NCBI RefSeq assembly: GCF_015841355.1
Contig: NZ_CP064908.1
Coordinates: 1,364,001 to 1,428,000, forward strand
Direction: 5' to 3'
Source of the DNA: Synechococcus sp. CBW1107
GTDB lineage: Bacteria > Cyanobacteriota > Cyanobacteriia > PCC-6307 > Cyanobiaceae
Length of the DNA stretch: 64,000 nt
The translations under genes and the position numbers were made by a program. Each line of letters opens with the position of its first letter. Within the stretch, counting starts at the first letter, position 1. Below the pieces are notes generated by a model. It did no database searches, was not told the DNA's origin, and saw only the letters and a list, made by a program, of their open reading frames with translations. This document shows positions 35,480 through 44,213 of the stretch, in pieces.

Positions 35480-36667
35480 ATGGCCGCCGCCCCGTTCCCG
35501 CGAACCCTGATGCTGCTGGGCAGCGGTGAACTGGGCAAGGAGGTGGCCATCGCCGCCCAGCGGCTGGGCTGCCGGGTCATCGCCGTCGACCGCTATGCCG
35601 GTGCTCCGGCGATGCAGGTGGCCGATCTGGCTGAGGTGATCACCATGTCCGACCCGGAGGCTCTCAAGACAGTCGTGAGGCGCCACCGCCCCGATCTGGT
35701 CATCCCGGAAATCGAGGCCCTGGCCGTGGATGCCCTGGCGGAGATCGAAGCGGAAGGGATCACGGTGATTCCCACGGCCCGGGCCACAGCCGTGACCATG
35801 AACCGCGACAGGATCCGGGACCTGGCCGCCGGCACGCTCGGCCTGCGCACGGCCCGCTTCGCCTACGCCGGGAGTGCCGAGGAGCTGGCCGCGGTGGCGG
35901 CTCCCCTGGGCTGGCCCGTGGTGGTCAAGCCGGTGATGAGCTCCTCCGGCAAGGGCCAGAGCGTGGTGCGCTCGGAGGACGGCCTGGCCGCCGCCTGGCA
36001 GGCGGCTCTGGACGGGGCCCGGGGCGCCGGCGCCCGGGTGATCGTGGAGGAGTTCCTGTCCTTCGAGCTGGAGATCACCCTGCTCACGGTCCGGCCCTGG
36101 TCCGGCCCCACCCTCTTCTGCCCGCCGATCGGCCATGTGCAGGAGCGCGGCGACTACCAGTGCAGCTGGCAGCCGGCCGCCCTCGGCGAAGCACAGCTGG
36201 CGTCCGCCCAGGCCATGGCCCTGGCCGTCACCGACGAGCTGGGGGGCGCCGGGCTGTTCGGGGTGGAGTTCTTCCTGTGCGGCGAGCCGGGCCGGGAGGA
36301 GGTGGTCTTCTCCGAGCTCTCCCCCCGTCCCCACGACACTGGCCTCGTCACCCTGATGGGGCAGAACCTGAGCGAATTCGAGCTGCATCTGCGGGCGGTG
36401 CTGGGCCTGCCGATCCCCGCCATCCGCTCCAGCTCTGCCGCCGCCAGCCGGGTGATTCTGGCGGATCAGACCCTCGACGCCGTTGCTTACACCGGAGTGG
36501 CCGAGGCCCTGACAGAACCTGACACCCAGGTGCTGCTGTTCGGCAAACCCAGTGCCCGCCCCAATCGCCGCATGGGGGTGGCCCTGGCCAGCGGGGTGGA
36601 CGTGGCTGAGGCACGGGCACGGGCTGATCGTGCCGCCGGTCAGATCACAGTGGTGGCGCCAGGCTGA
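35480..36667 (+). CDS. purT: Formate-dependent phosphoribosylglycinamide formyltransferase
   Basis: Uses ATP and formate to formylate GAR in purine synthesis, replacing the folate-dependent PurN. The 395-residue ATP-grasp protein begins with the PurT motif MLLGSGELGKEVAIAAQRLG. It continues with VIPEIEALAVDAL, VVVKPVMSSSGKGQSV (ATP binding), QCSWQPAAL, FFLCGE and FSELSPRPHDTGLVTL (metal and substrate site). Formate could come from PurU, encoded in the same window. An LCP gene follows 61 bp later. Confidence 0.96.
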   Translation: MAAAPFPRTLMLLGSGELGKEVAIAAQRLGCRVIAVDRYAGAPAMQVADLAEVITMSDPEALKTVVRRHRPDLVIPEIEALAVDALAEIEAEGITVIPTARATAVTMNRDRIRDLAAGTLGLRTARFAYAGSAEELAAVAAPLGWPVVVKPVMSSSGKGQSVVRSEDGLAAAWQAALDGARGAGARVIVEEFLSFELEITLLTVRPWSGPTLFCPPIGHVQERGDYQCSWQPAALGEAQLASAQAMALAVTDELGGAGLFGVEFFLCGEPGREEVVFSELSPRPHDTGLVTLMGQNLSEFELHLRAVLGLPIPAIRSSSAAASRVILADQTLDAVAYTGVAEALTEPDTQVLLFGKPSARPNRRMGVALASGVDVAEARARADRAAGQITVVAPG

Positions 36668-36728
36668 GCAGCGCGGCCCCTGGCCTTCAGCCGTGTTCGG
36701 TTATATGGTGCGCCGGTCAGGACTCCCC

Positions 36729-37757
36729 ATGGCTCAGTCCCAGCGTCACCACAACCGACCAGCCACCGGCAAGGTCGACGCTGCCAATCAGGCTGAGCGC
36801 GCGGCAGCGACGGTCGTTGCCCTCAGCCGCCGCCAGGGGCGCAGCGAACCCAGGCCCCTCGGTCTGCTGGGTCGTGCCCTGCGTCCAGCCGTTCTGGTGG
36901 CCTTCGCGAGCGGCATCGGCCTGGGCTATGGCCTGTCAGGCCCACTGCCACGGCTGATCGGTCCCGCCCTGGCGGCCCTGACCCATACGGCTCCGACACT
37001 GGGCAAGCTGGTGCCCGCGCTCCCCATCGCGCAGCACCGCATCTTGATCCTGGGCTCCGACCAGATCAGCGGCAGCACCGACGTGATGGTGGTCGTCGAC
37101 ATCCACGACGGCACCACCAAGCTCACCCAGGTGCCTCGGGACACGTTCATCGAATCGAGTCGCTTCGGTGTGCTCAAGGCCAACGCCCTCTACGCCTCCG
37201 GAGGGGTGGAGGCGGTCAAGGAGGAGCTCACGGCTCTGCTGGCCACCCCGGTGGACCGTTATCTGCTGGTGAATCTGGATGCGGTTCAGAACCTTGCCGA
37301 GGCCCTTGGGGGTGTCGAGGTGGATGTGCCCAAGCGCATGTACTACACCGACAGCCGCCAGGGGCTCTACATCGATCTCTACCCCGGCATACAGCTACTC
37401 AAGGGCAAGGACCTGGAGGGCTTCCTGCGCTTCCGCAACGACGAACTGGGAGACATTGGCCGGATGGAACGCCAGAAGCTGGTCTTCCGCGAAGTGTTCC
37501 GCAAACTGGCCCAGCCCAGCACCGTGACCCGTCTGCCGGAGCTGCTCCGGATCGCCGGCAACGACATCAGCACCGATCTCTCACCCCTGGAGCTGGGGAA
37601 TCTGATCAGCAAGCTGGGTGGCACCAACCTCAGCACCGATCGGCTGGCAGGTCGCCTGTACTGGCACGACGACCTGAGCTACTGGATGCCGGATCTGAAC
37701 ACGAAGCATGCCGCCTCCGTGGAGGCTGAGCCCGGCGAACCGGAATCCAGCCCCTGA
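36729..37757 (+). CDS. LytR-CpsA-Psr (LCP) family glycopolymer transferase
   Basis: A 342-residue protein with a cytoplasmic basic N-terminus, one membrane span (about 52-72, VLVAFASGIGLGYGL) and an exterior LCP domain. LCP hallmarks are ILILGSDQ, STDVMVVVDIHD, VPRDTFIE, NALYASGGVEAVKEEL, LEGFLRFRNDELGDIGRMERQ. Family members attach lipid-linked glycopolymers to peptidoglycan or other acceptors. TATAT at 36704 may be part of a promoter. It converges with the DUF1400 hydrolase, 16 bp between stops. Confidence 0.9.
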   Translation: MAQSQRHHNRPATGKVDAANQAERAAATVVALSRRQGRSEPRPLGLLGRALRPAVLVAFASGIGLGYGLSGPLPRLIGPALAALTHTAPTLGKLVPALPIAQHRILILGSDQISGSTDVMVVVDIHDGTTKLTQVPRDTFIESSRFGVLKANALYASGGVEAVKEELTALLATPVDRYLLVNLDAVQNLAEALGGVEVDVPKRMYYTDSRQGLYIDLYPGIQLLKGKDLEGFLRFRNDELGDIGRMERQKLVFREVFRKLAQPSTVTRLPELLRIAGNDISTDLSPLELGNLISKLGGTNLSTDRLAGRLYWHDDLSYWMPDLNTKHAASVEAEPGEPESSP

Positions 37758-37773
37758 GGCTTCGGTGTCCGTT

Positions 37774-39348
37774 TCAGGGAGACCCCAGCTGAGCCGAGGT
37801 GATCCCCACCAAGGGCATGCCGGCGTCACCCCAACCGTTGGCAGGCAGCAGCTCGGGTGCGCCCGGGCCGGGTTGTACCGCGGCGCCGGCGGCGAAGCCT
37901 CCGTTGGTCCAGGCCAGCAGCAACCCACGAAGGGCACCTCCACCTTCGGCCAGGGGGGACCCCAGGTTGAAGTGATCGCCACCGCGCACCAGCACGAGAC
38001 GATGGCCGCCCCCGCCACGGCTGGCCTCGCGGCGCATCGGCCGGATCGCTTCCGGATCCGGTGGCACCACCCAGTCGCGGGTGCCACTCACCAGCAGCAC
38101 GCGGGCGTTCATGCCCTGTCCCGCACCTGTGTCGAAGAGCAGCGACATCGGCGGACTGACGGCCACACCCACCTTGACGCGGGGATCGGCCAGGGCCGCC
38201 TGATCGGCGGCACCGAGGAAGCTGCACTGCAGCACCCAGCTGAGGTTGCGCTCCGGGTCCAGCACCTCGTCGCAGCGCGTCTTGAGCTGGCTGTCGCTGG
38301 GCCTGGCTCCCGCCAGCTGCAGCACGGTGGTGGCCCCCCACGACTGGCCGAGCACCGCCACGAACGTGGTGTTCAACGTTGTGGGCAGGCCGGCGAGACC
38401 CGCCGCGGCCCCGTCAATCACGGCTGAGACATCCAGGGGCCGCAGACGCAGCTCATCCGCCCCCGGCGGAGGCACCTTGCCGGAGAGCATGGCCTGCTGC
38501 TGACCCTGATCACTGCCCGGGTGGTAGGGCAACAGCACCGTGTAGCCGTGGCTGGCCAGGTGGCTGGCCCAGCCCTCGAAGCTCTCCGGTGCATCCCAGA
38601 GCCCATGGGAGATCACCACCAGCCGGCCGCTCGCCCCTCTGGCGGGGCTGATCTGCACCACCTGCAGCGGCTTGGGCCGATGGGGGGCCGGCAGGGTGAT
38701 CAGCTTTCGTTCCACCGTCAGAGGTCCGGGCTGACTGAGGGCCGGATCAACACTCGCCGGAGTTCGCCCAGCGATCAGTCGATCGGCCGGTTCCTGCTGA
38801 TTGGCAAGCCGCCGGACCACGAACAGGGCCCGGCCCAGGTCCACCGAGGCGGTGGTGCCCGGCAGGGCCTTCATCACGCTCAGCATGGTCAGGGGGCCCT
38901 GGGCGGCTGCCTTGTCCAGCGCCCTGGAGAGATCCCTGCTCTCAAGCTGGGCCGGCAGGCCATCGATGCCCCCCAGGGCGGAGACCAGGAGCAGCGCCTG
39001 GTTGAGCATGGGCGAACCTTCGGCCTCGTTCACCACCGCAGGCACCTGCAGCGGCAGCGGGGCATTGAACAGGCCCACCAGCCTGCGACCGATGAGCCCG
39101 TTGGTGGCCTGATCCAGTTCAGCCAGATCGCTGTTGCCGGTGAGCAGTCGATCGGTGTTGCTGAGCTCCTCGAGATTCACGCTGAAGCTGGTCTTGAGTA
39201 AGGGCAAGAGCAGCTCCACCCGCTCCAGCGCGCTGGCAGGACTTTGCAGGAACGGGACCGAACCCAACAGCCCGGCGAGGGTGAGCAACAGAGGAGCTGC
39301 CGGAGCGAAACGAAGCGCGCGCAAGTGATGGCACCCGAGGATCTCCAT
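37774..39348 (-). CDS. DUF1400-alpha/beta hydrolase
   Basis: A 524-residue exported protein. After an N-terminal signal (residues about 1-40, ending near ASALE) comes the DUF1400 region (ERVELLLPLLKTSFSVNLEE). An alpha/beta hydrolase domain follows with the nucleophile elbow GQSWGA, the acid in SGTRDWVVP and the histidine in GGDHFNLGSP. The fold resembles lipases and platelet-activating-factor acetylhydrolases; the substrate is unknown. It follows uvrA by 35 bp on the same strand and may share its transcript. A second DUF1400 protein is encoded at 46.2 kb. Confidence 0.85.
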   Translation of the reverse strand: MEILGCHHLRALRFAPAAPLLLTLAGLLGSVPFLQSPASALERVELLLPLLKTSFSVNLEELSNTDRLLTGNSDLAELDQATNGLIGRRLVGLFNAPLPLQVPAVVNEAEGSPMLNQALLLVSALGGIDGLPAQLESRDLSRALDKAAAQGPLTMLSVMKALPGTTASVDLGRALFVVRRLANQQEPADRLIAGRTPASVDPALSQPGPLTVERKLITLPAPHRPKPLQVVQISPARGASGRLVVISHGLWDAPESFEGWASHLASHGYTVLLPYHPGSDQGQQQAMLSGKVPPPGADELRLRPLDVSAVIDGAAAGLAGLPTTLNTTFVAVLGQSWGATTVLQLAGARPSDSQLKTRCDEVLDPERNLSWVLQCSFLGAADQAALADPRVKVGVAVSPPMSLLFDTGAGQGMNARVLLVSGTRDWVVPPDPEAIRPMRREASRGGGGHRLVLVRGGDHFNLGSPLAEGGGALRGLLLAWTNGGFAAGAAVQPGPGAPELLPANGWGDAGMPLVGITSAQLGSP

Positions 39349-39383
39349 GATCTCTCCTCAGCGCCTGTCTGTGCTGCGGTCCG

Positions 39384-42300
39384 TCAGGACTCGATGGCCA
39401 CAGGCGGATGCTGGGCGAGCACCTGTTTGAGATACCGGCCCGTGTGACTGGTGGGGTGCTCAGCCACCTGCTCCGGAGTGCCGGCCACCACGATTTCACC
39501 TCCCTTGTTGCCTCCTTCGGGCCCCAGGTCGATCAACCAGTCGGCACAGCGGATCACATCGAGGTTGTGCTCGATCACCACGATCGAATTGCCCTTGTCC
39601 ACCAGGCGCTGCATCACGTCCATGAGTTTGTGAACGTCGTAGAAGCTCAGGCCCGTGGTGGGCTCATCGATCAGGTAGAGGGTCTTGCCGGTGGCGCGCT
39701 TGGAGAGCTCGGTGGCCAGCTTCACCCGCTGGGCCTCACCCCCGGAGAGGGTGGGGGCCGGCTGGCCGAGCTTGATGTAGCCCAGGCCCACATCCACCAG
39801 GGTGCGCAGACGGTCCGCGGCCTGGGGGATGGCCGAGAACACCTCGGCGGCCTGTTCCACCGTCATCTGCAGAACGTCGGCGATGGTGAAGCCCTTGTAC
39901 GCCACCTGCAGGGTTTCGCGGTTGTAGCGGGCTCCCTTGCAGACATCGCACTGCACGTAGACGTCGGGGAGGAAGTTCATCTCGATCACGTTCACCCCCT
40001 GGCCGCTGCAGGCCTCGCAGCGCCCGCCCTTGACGTTGAAGCTGAACTGACCCACCTGATAGCCGCGGGCCTTGGCCTCCACGGTGGCGGCGAACACCTG
40101 GCGGATCGGATCGAAGGCGCCGGTGTAGGTGGCCGGGTTGGAGCGGGGGGTCCGGCCGATCGGGCTCTGGTCGATCACGATCACCTTGTCGACCGACTGG
40201 ATGCCGCGCAACTCGTCGAGGCCGGAGGGGAAGGGGACCCGAAGGCCGAGTTTGTGCTCGAGAGCGGGATGCAACAGCTCGTTGATCAGGGTGCTCTTGC
40301 CACTGCCGCTCACCCCGGTGACGGCCACGAGCCGACCCAGGGGAAGATCGACATCGAGACCCTGAAGGTTGTTGCGGCGACAGTTGACCAGGGTGAGTTT
40401 GCGGCTGCCGGCCGAGCGCCGCTCAGCCGGAGTGGGAATGGAGAGACGGCCGCTGAGATAGGCGCCGGTGAGCGACTCCTCGGCCTCGAGCAGGTTCTGC
40501 AGAGACCCCTCGGCCACGATGTGCCCGCCGTGCACACCGGCACCGGGTCCGATGTCGACGAGATGATCCGCGGCGCGGATCGTGTCCTCGTCGTGTTCAA
40601 CCACGATCAGGGTGTTGCCCAGATCCCGCAGCTTGAAGAGGGTGTTGAGCAGGCGGTCGTTGTCGCGCTGGTGCAGACCGATGCTGGGCTCATCAAGCAC
40701 GTAGAGCACGCCGGTGAGACCCGCCCCGATCTGGGTGGCCAGGCGGATGCGCTGGGCCTCACCTCCGGAGAGGGTCATGGCCGGCCGATCGAGGCTGAGG
40801 TAGTCAAGGCCCACATCCAGCAGGAACTTGAGGCGCATGCGGATCTCCCGCAGCACCAGGTCGCCGATCTGGATCTGGCGCGGCGTGAGCAGAGGCTTGG
40901 CCCCCTCGGCCACACCCATCAGAGCCTCGATCCGCTCGAGGGTGTCGGCCACACTCACGCCTGTGAGTTCATGGATGGCGTAGGGACCGACCCGCACCGC
41001 CAGAGCCTCGGGCCTCAGACGGAGCCCATGGCAGGTGCCACAGGGCACCATTTCGAGGTACTGCTCCAGCTTCTGGCGCACCGATTCACCGCTGGCGTCG
41101 CGCAGCTGGCGCTCCAGGATCGGCAGGATCCCCTCGAACGGCCGCAGGTACGCCTGGCTCTTGCTGTAGCGGCTGTCGGCCTGGATCGGGATCGGCTCCT
41201 CGCTGCCATGGAGCACCACCTGACGCTGCTCATCGGTGAGCTGATTCCAGGGCGTCTTGATCTCGAAGCCGAAGGCCTCGCCCACGCTGTAGAGCAGGGA
41301 GAAGTAGTAGCTGTTGTCCTTCTCGCTCCAGGGAGCGATCGCCGCGTACACCGGCAGGGAAGGATCGGGCACCACCCGCTCCAGGGTGAACTGGCGCAGA
41401 TGGCCGATGCCGTGGCAGTCGGGGCAGGCGCCATAAGGGCTGTTGAAGGAGAACAGCCTCGGGGAGAGCTCCTCCATCACGGCGCCATGCACCGGGCAGG
41501 CGAAATTTTCGGAATAGAGGCGCTCCCGCTCCACCCCCTCCGGCAGCTCCTCGCCGGCCTTGGGCACCACTTCAACCAGGGCCAGGCCATCGCCGCGCTT
41601 GAGGCAGGTGCGCAGGGAATCGGTGAGCCGCTCGTTGATCCCCTCCCGGGCCACCAGACGGTCCACCACCACTTCGATGTTGTGGGCGTGGTTCTTGTCA
41701 AGCTCGATGTTGTCGGAGAGTTCCCTCACCTCGCCGTTGATGCGCACCCGGGCGAATCCCTCGGCCACCAGGCCGGAGAGGAGCTTGGTGTGGGTGCCCT
41801 TCTTGCCGCGCACCACCGGTGCCAGCAACTGGTAACGGGTGCCCTCCGGCAGGGTGGCGATCCGGTCGACCATCTCGTCGATGCTCTCCGGCCGGATCGA
41901 GCGGCTGCACTGGGGGCAGTGGGGCTCGCCGGCCCGGCCGAACAGCAGCCGCAGATAGTCCTGGATCTCGGTGACCGTGCCGACGGTGGAGCGGGGGTTG
42001 TGACTGGTGGACTTCTGGTCGATCGAGATGGCCGGCGACAGCCCTTCGATCGCGTCGACGTCGGGCTTGTCCACCTGGCCGAGAAACTGGCGTGCATAGG
42101 CAGAGAGGCTCTCCACGTAGCGGCGCTGACCCTCGGCGAAGATCGTGTCGAAGGCCAGGGAACTCTTGCCGCTGCCGCTCACGCCGGTGAACACCACCAG
42201 CCTGTTGCGCGGCAGGGTGAGATCGATGTTGCGGAGATTGTGCTGCCGTGCTCCGCGCACCCGGATGACGTCCTCGAGGCTGCCGCCGTTGAGCACGGTG

Positions 42301-42404
42301 CTGGGATCAAGCCCAGGGGAGGCGGCCAGCCCGGGCATGGCCTCGGGGCCTCCTCCATTCGTGGCGGAGCTCTTGGATCCGGAGACGGATCTGGCGCGGG
42401 GCAT
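39384..42404 (-). CDS. uvrA: Excinuclease ABC subunit A
   Basis: DNA damage sensor of nucleotide excision repair. A 1006-residue protein with two ABC ATPase modules: Walker A sites GVSGSGKSSL (74-83) and GVSGSGKSTL, two signature motifs (LSGGEAQRIRLA, LSGGEAQRVKLA). The C-terminal zinc finger is CEAC with CDVC. In the first finger the ligands are C303, H306, C327 and C330, so the second position is His rather than Cys. An N-terminal tail of about 45 residues precedes the core. recN lies 44 bp upstream on the same strand, making a likely DNA-repair operon. Confidence 0.97.
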   Translation of the reverse strand: MPRARSVSGSKSSATNGGGPEAMPGLAASPGLDPSTVLNGGSLEDVIRVRGARQHNLRNIDLTLPRNRLVVFTGVSGSGKSSLAFDTIFAEGQRRYVESLSAYARQFLGQVDKPDVDAIEGLSPAISIDQKSTSHNPRSTVGTVTEIQDYLRLLFGRAGEPHCPQCSRSIRPESIDEMVDRIATLPEGTRYQLLAPVVRGKKGTHTKLLSGLVAEGFARVRINGEVRELSDNIELDKNHAHNIEVVVDRLVAREGINERLTDSLRTCLKRGDGLALVEVVPKAGEELPEGVERERLYSENFACPVHGAVMEELSPRLFSFNSPYGACPDCHGIGHLRQFTLERVVPDPSLPVYAAIAPWSEKDNSYYFSLLYSVGEAFGFEIKTPWNQLTDEQRQVVLHGSEEPIPIQADSRYSKSQAYLRPFEGILPILERQLRDASGESVRQKLEQYLEMVPCGTCHGLRLRPEALAVRVGPYAIHELTGVSVADTLERIEALMGVAEGAKPLLTPRQIQIGDLVLREIRMRLKFLLDVGLDYLSLDRPAMTLSGGEAQRIRLATQIGAGLTGVLYVLDEPSIGLHQRDNDRLLNTLFKLRDLGNTLIVVEHDEDTIRAADHLVDIGPGAGVHGGHIVAEGSLQNLLEAEESLTGAYLSGRLSIPTPAERRSAGSRKLTLVNCRRNNLQGLDVDLPLGRLVAVTGVSGSGKSTLINELLHPALEHKLGLRVPFPSGLDELRGIQSVDKVIVIDQSPIGRTPRSNPATYTGAFDPIRQVFAATVEAKARGYQVGQFSFNVKGGRCEACSGQGVNVIEMNFLPDVYVQCDVCKGARYNRETLQVAYKGFTIADVLQMTVEQAAEVFSAIPQAADRLRTLVDVGLGYIKLGQPAPTLSGGEAQRVKLATELSKRATGKTLYLIDEPTTGLSFYDVHKLMDVMQRLVDKGNSIVVIEHNLDVIRCADWLIDLGPEGGNKGGEIVVAGTPEQVAEHPTSHTGRYLKQVLAQHPPVAIES

Positions 42405-42448
42405 TCAGCGACCCTGACAGCCTGGAGTCTACGGGCTGCTCCTGCGGC

Positions 42449-44137
42449 TCATGAGGCTCCCTGCTGCAGCAGGCTGGCCACGTAACTGCGGGTTTCACCG
42501 GAATCGCCTCCGGCGAGCTCGGCCAGTTCCCGCTCCCTCTCTCCGCTGTCCTGCAGAGCAGTCACCCCTGTCCGGGTGCGGCCCGCGTCGACCTGCTTGC
42601 TCACGCGGAAGTGGTGCTGGGCCATGGCGGCCACCAGGGGCTGGTGGGTGACACAGAACACCTGGCGCTGCTCGGCAAGGCGACGCAGCAGGGCGGCGAT
42701 GGCCCCGCTGACCCTGCCGCTGACGCCGCTGTCGATTTCATCGAACAGCAGGGTGACATGGGGATCGGCCGCCGCCAGGCAGGTTTTCAGAGCCAGCAGG
42801 AAGCGGCTCATCTCCCCGCCGGAGGCCACCTCCTGCAGGGGGGCCAGTGGCTGACCGGGGTTGGCCGAGAACAGGAATCCAATCGCATCGGCCCCATCGT
42901 CACCGGGCGGGGCCGGTTCGATCGAGACCGAGAAGCGCACGTGGGCCAGCCCCAGTGGCCTCAGGGTGTCCATCAACTGCCGCTCCAGGGCGGTGGCGGC
43001 GACACGGCGTCGCTGGCTGAGCCGTGCGCAGGCCTGATCACGCCGGAAGCGACTGCTCTCCTCCTGCTGCTCCAACTGACGCAGCGAGGCCTCGACCCCG
43101 GTGGCATCGAACTGGCGGCGGAGATCATCCCGTAGAGCGATCAGGGCCCCGAGGTCCTGGCCGTGGCGCCGCTCCAGGGCCCTGAGCTGGGCCATCCGCT
43201 CCTGCAGTCCCGAAAGGGTTTCAGGATCACTCTCCAGGCCAGCGCCATAACGATCCAGCCCCGAGGCCAGCTCCTGCAGCAGCAGGACCGCCTCGGTACA
43301 GCGCTCCAGCCAGGGCCGCAGGCCCGCATCGTACCCCTGCAGATGCTGCAGCTCCTGCTCGATGGCGGCGAGGTGATCGAGCACCGACGGGGCACCCTCC
43401 AGACCCTCCACCAGCCGCCCGCTCACCGTCGTCACCCCCTCCTGCAAGCGGACTGCGTGGGCCAGCCGGTCCTGCTCCCCCTGCAGGCGCTGGCGCTCCT
43501 GGGGGTCGTCGAGCTGCGCCGCCTCCAGATCCTCCAGCAGCTGCAGTCGTCGTTGCCGATCGAACTGCTGACGCTCCTGCTCGGCTCTGGCGGTGTCCAG
43601 GGCCGCAGCCGCATCCTTCCAGGCCCGCACGGCCGTGCGGGCCGCCAGCAGAGCCTCGGCGATCGGTTCCCCACCGAAGCGATCCAGCCAGCGCCGCTGC
43701 TGCCCCGGACGCCCCAGCTGCTGGGTCTGCCCCTGAACGGTGAGCTCCAGCAGCAGAGGGCGCAGCTCCAGCAACTGGGCGCGGTTGACGATCACTCCAT
43801 TGATGCGGCCACGGCTGCTGATGCGGTCCTCCTGCTGGCGCCACTCCCGGCTGATGATCAGATCGGAGTCCAGCGGCTCAAGGTCCTGCTGGATCAGCCA
43901 TGACCGCACCGGCTCCGAAAAGGAGAAACCGGCTTCGATGCACGCCCGTTCACAGCCCGGGCGCAGCAGCCGCAGGCCCTCACCCCCCTGGGCTCCGCCG
44001 AGCAGGGCATCGAGGGCATCGAGGAGGAGAGATTTGCCCGCGCCGGTCTCCCCGGTGAGAACGGTGAACCCGGGCCTGAAACTGAGATCCAGAGCATCGA
44101 TCAGGGCGATGTTCTCCAGACGCAGACCCGTGAGCAC
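42449..44137 (-). CDS. recN: DNA repair protein RecN
   Basis: An SMC-like ATPase for double-strand-break repair, 562 residues. It starts MLTGLRLENIALID, with Walker A GETGAGKS (29-36), a long coiled-coil middle (about 160-370) and the C-terminal ATPase half with SGGEMSRFLLALK, LLFDEIDSGVSG and CVTHQPLVAAMAQHHFRV. First gene of recN-uvrA-hydrolase on this strand. It is divergent from the ABC1 kinase gene over 76 bp, in which I see no clear LexA box. Confidence 0.96.
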   Translation of the reverse strand: MLTGLRLENIALIDALDLSFRPGFTVLTGETGAGKSLLLDALDALLGGAQGGEGLRLLRPGCERACIEAGFSFSEPVRSWLIQQDLEPLDSDLIISREWRQQEDRISSRGRINGVIVNRAQLLELRPLLLELTVQGQTQQLGRPGQQRRWLDRFGGEPIAEALLAARTAVRAWKDAAAALDTARAEQERQQFDRQRRLQLLEDLEAAQLDDPQERQRLQGEQDRLAHAVRLQEGVTTVSGRLVEGLEGAPSVLDHLAAIEQELQHLQGYDAGLRPWLERCTEAVLLLQELASGLDRYGAGLESDPETLSGLQERMAQLRALERRHGQDLGALIALRDDLRRQFDATGVEASLRQLEQQEESSRFRRDQACARLSQRRRVAATALERQLMDTLRPLGLAHVRFSVSIEPAPPGDDGADAIGFLFSANPGQPLAPLQEVASGGEMSRFLLALKTCLAAADPHVTLLFDEIDSGVSGRVSGAIAALLRRLAEQRQVFCVTHQPLVAAMAQHHFRVSKQVDAGRTRTGVTALQDSGERERELAELAGGDSGETRSYVASLLQQGAS

Positions 44138-44213
44138 GCCGGCCTCCGGTGAGTGCCCAGACCGTAGCGGCGGTTGCTTTCGTTTAGAAGAGAAACAGTC
44201 GAACTCCTCCCTG

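Noticed and set aside
39408-42485. Very long open frame antisense to uvrA (also antisense to ppk1 at 10112-12397 and to ftsY/PP2C at 61465-63948)
   Set aside because: Mirror frames of GC-rich genes with strong third-position GC; histidine/glutamine-rich translations without family motifs.
44138-44213. LexA/SOS box upstream of recN
   Set aside because: No convincing palindrome of the cyanobacterial LexA type was seen.
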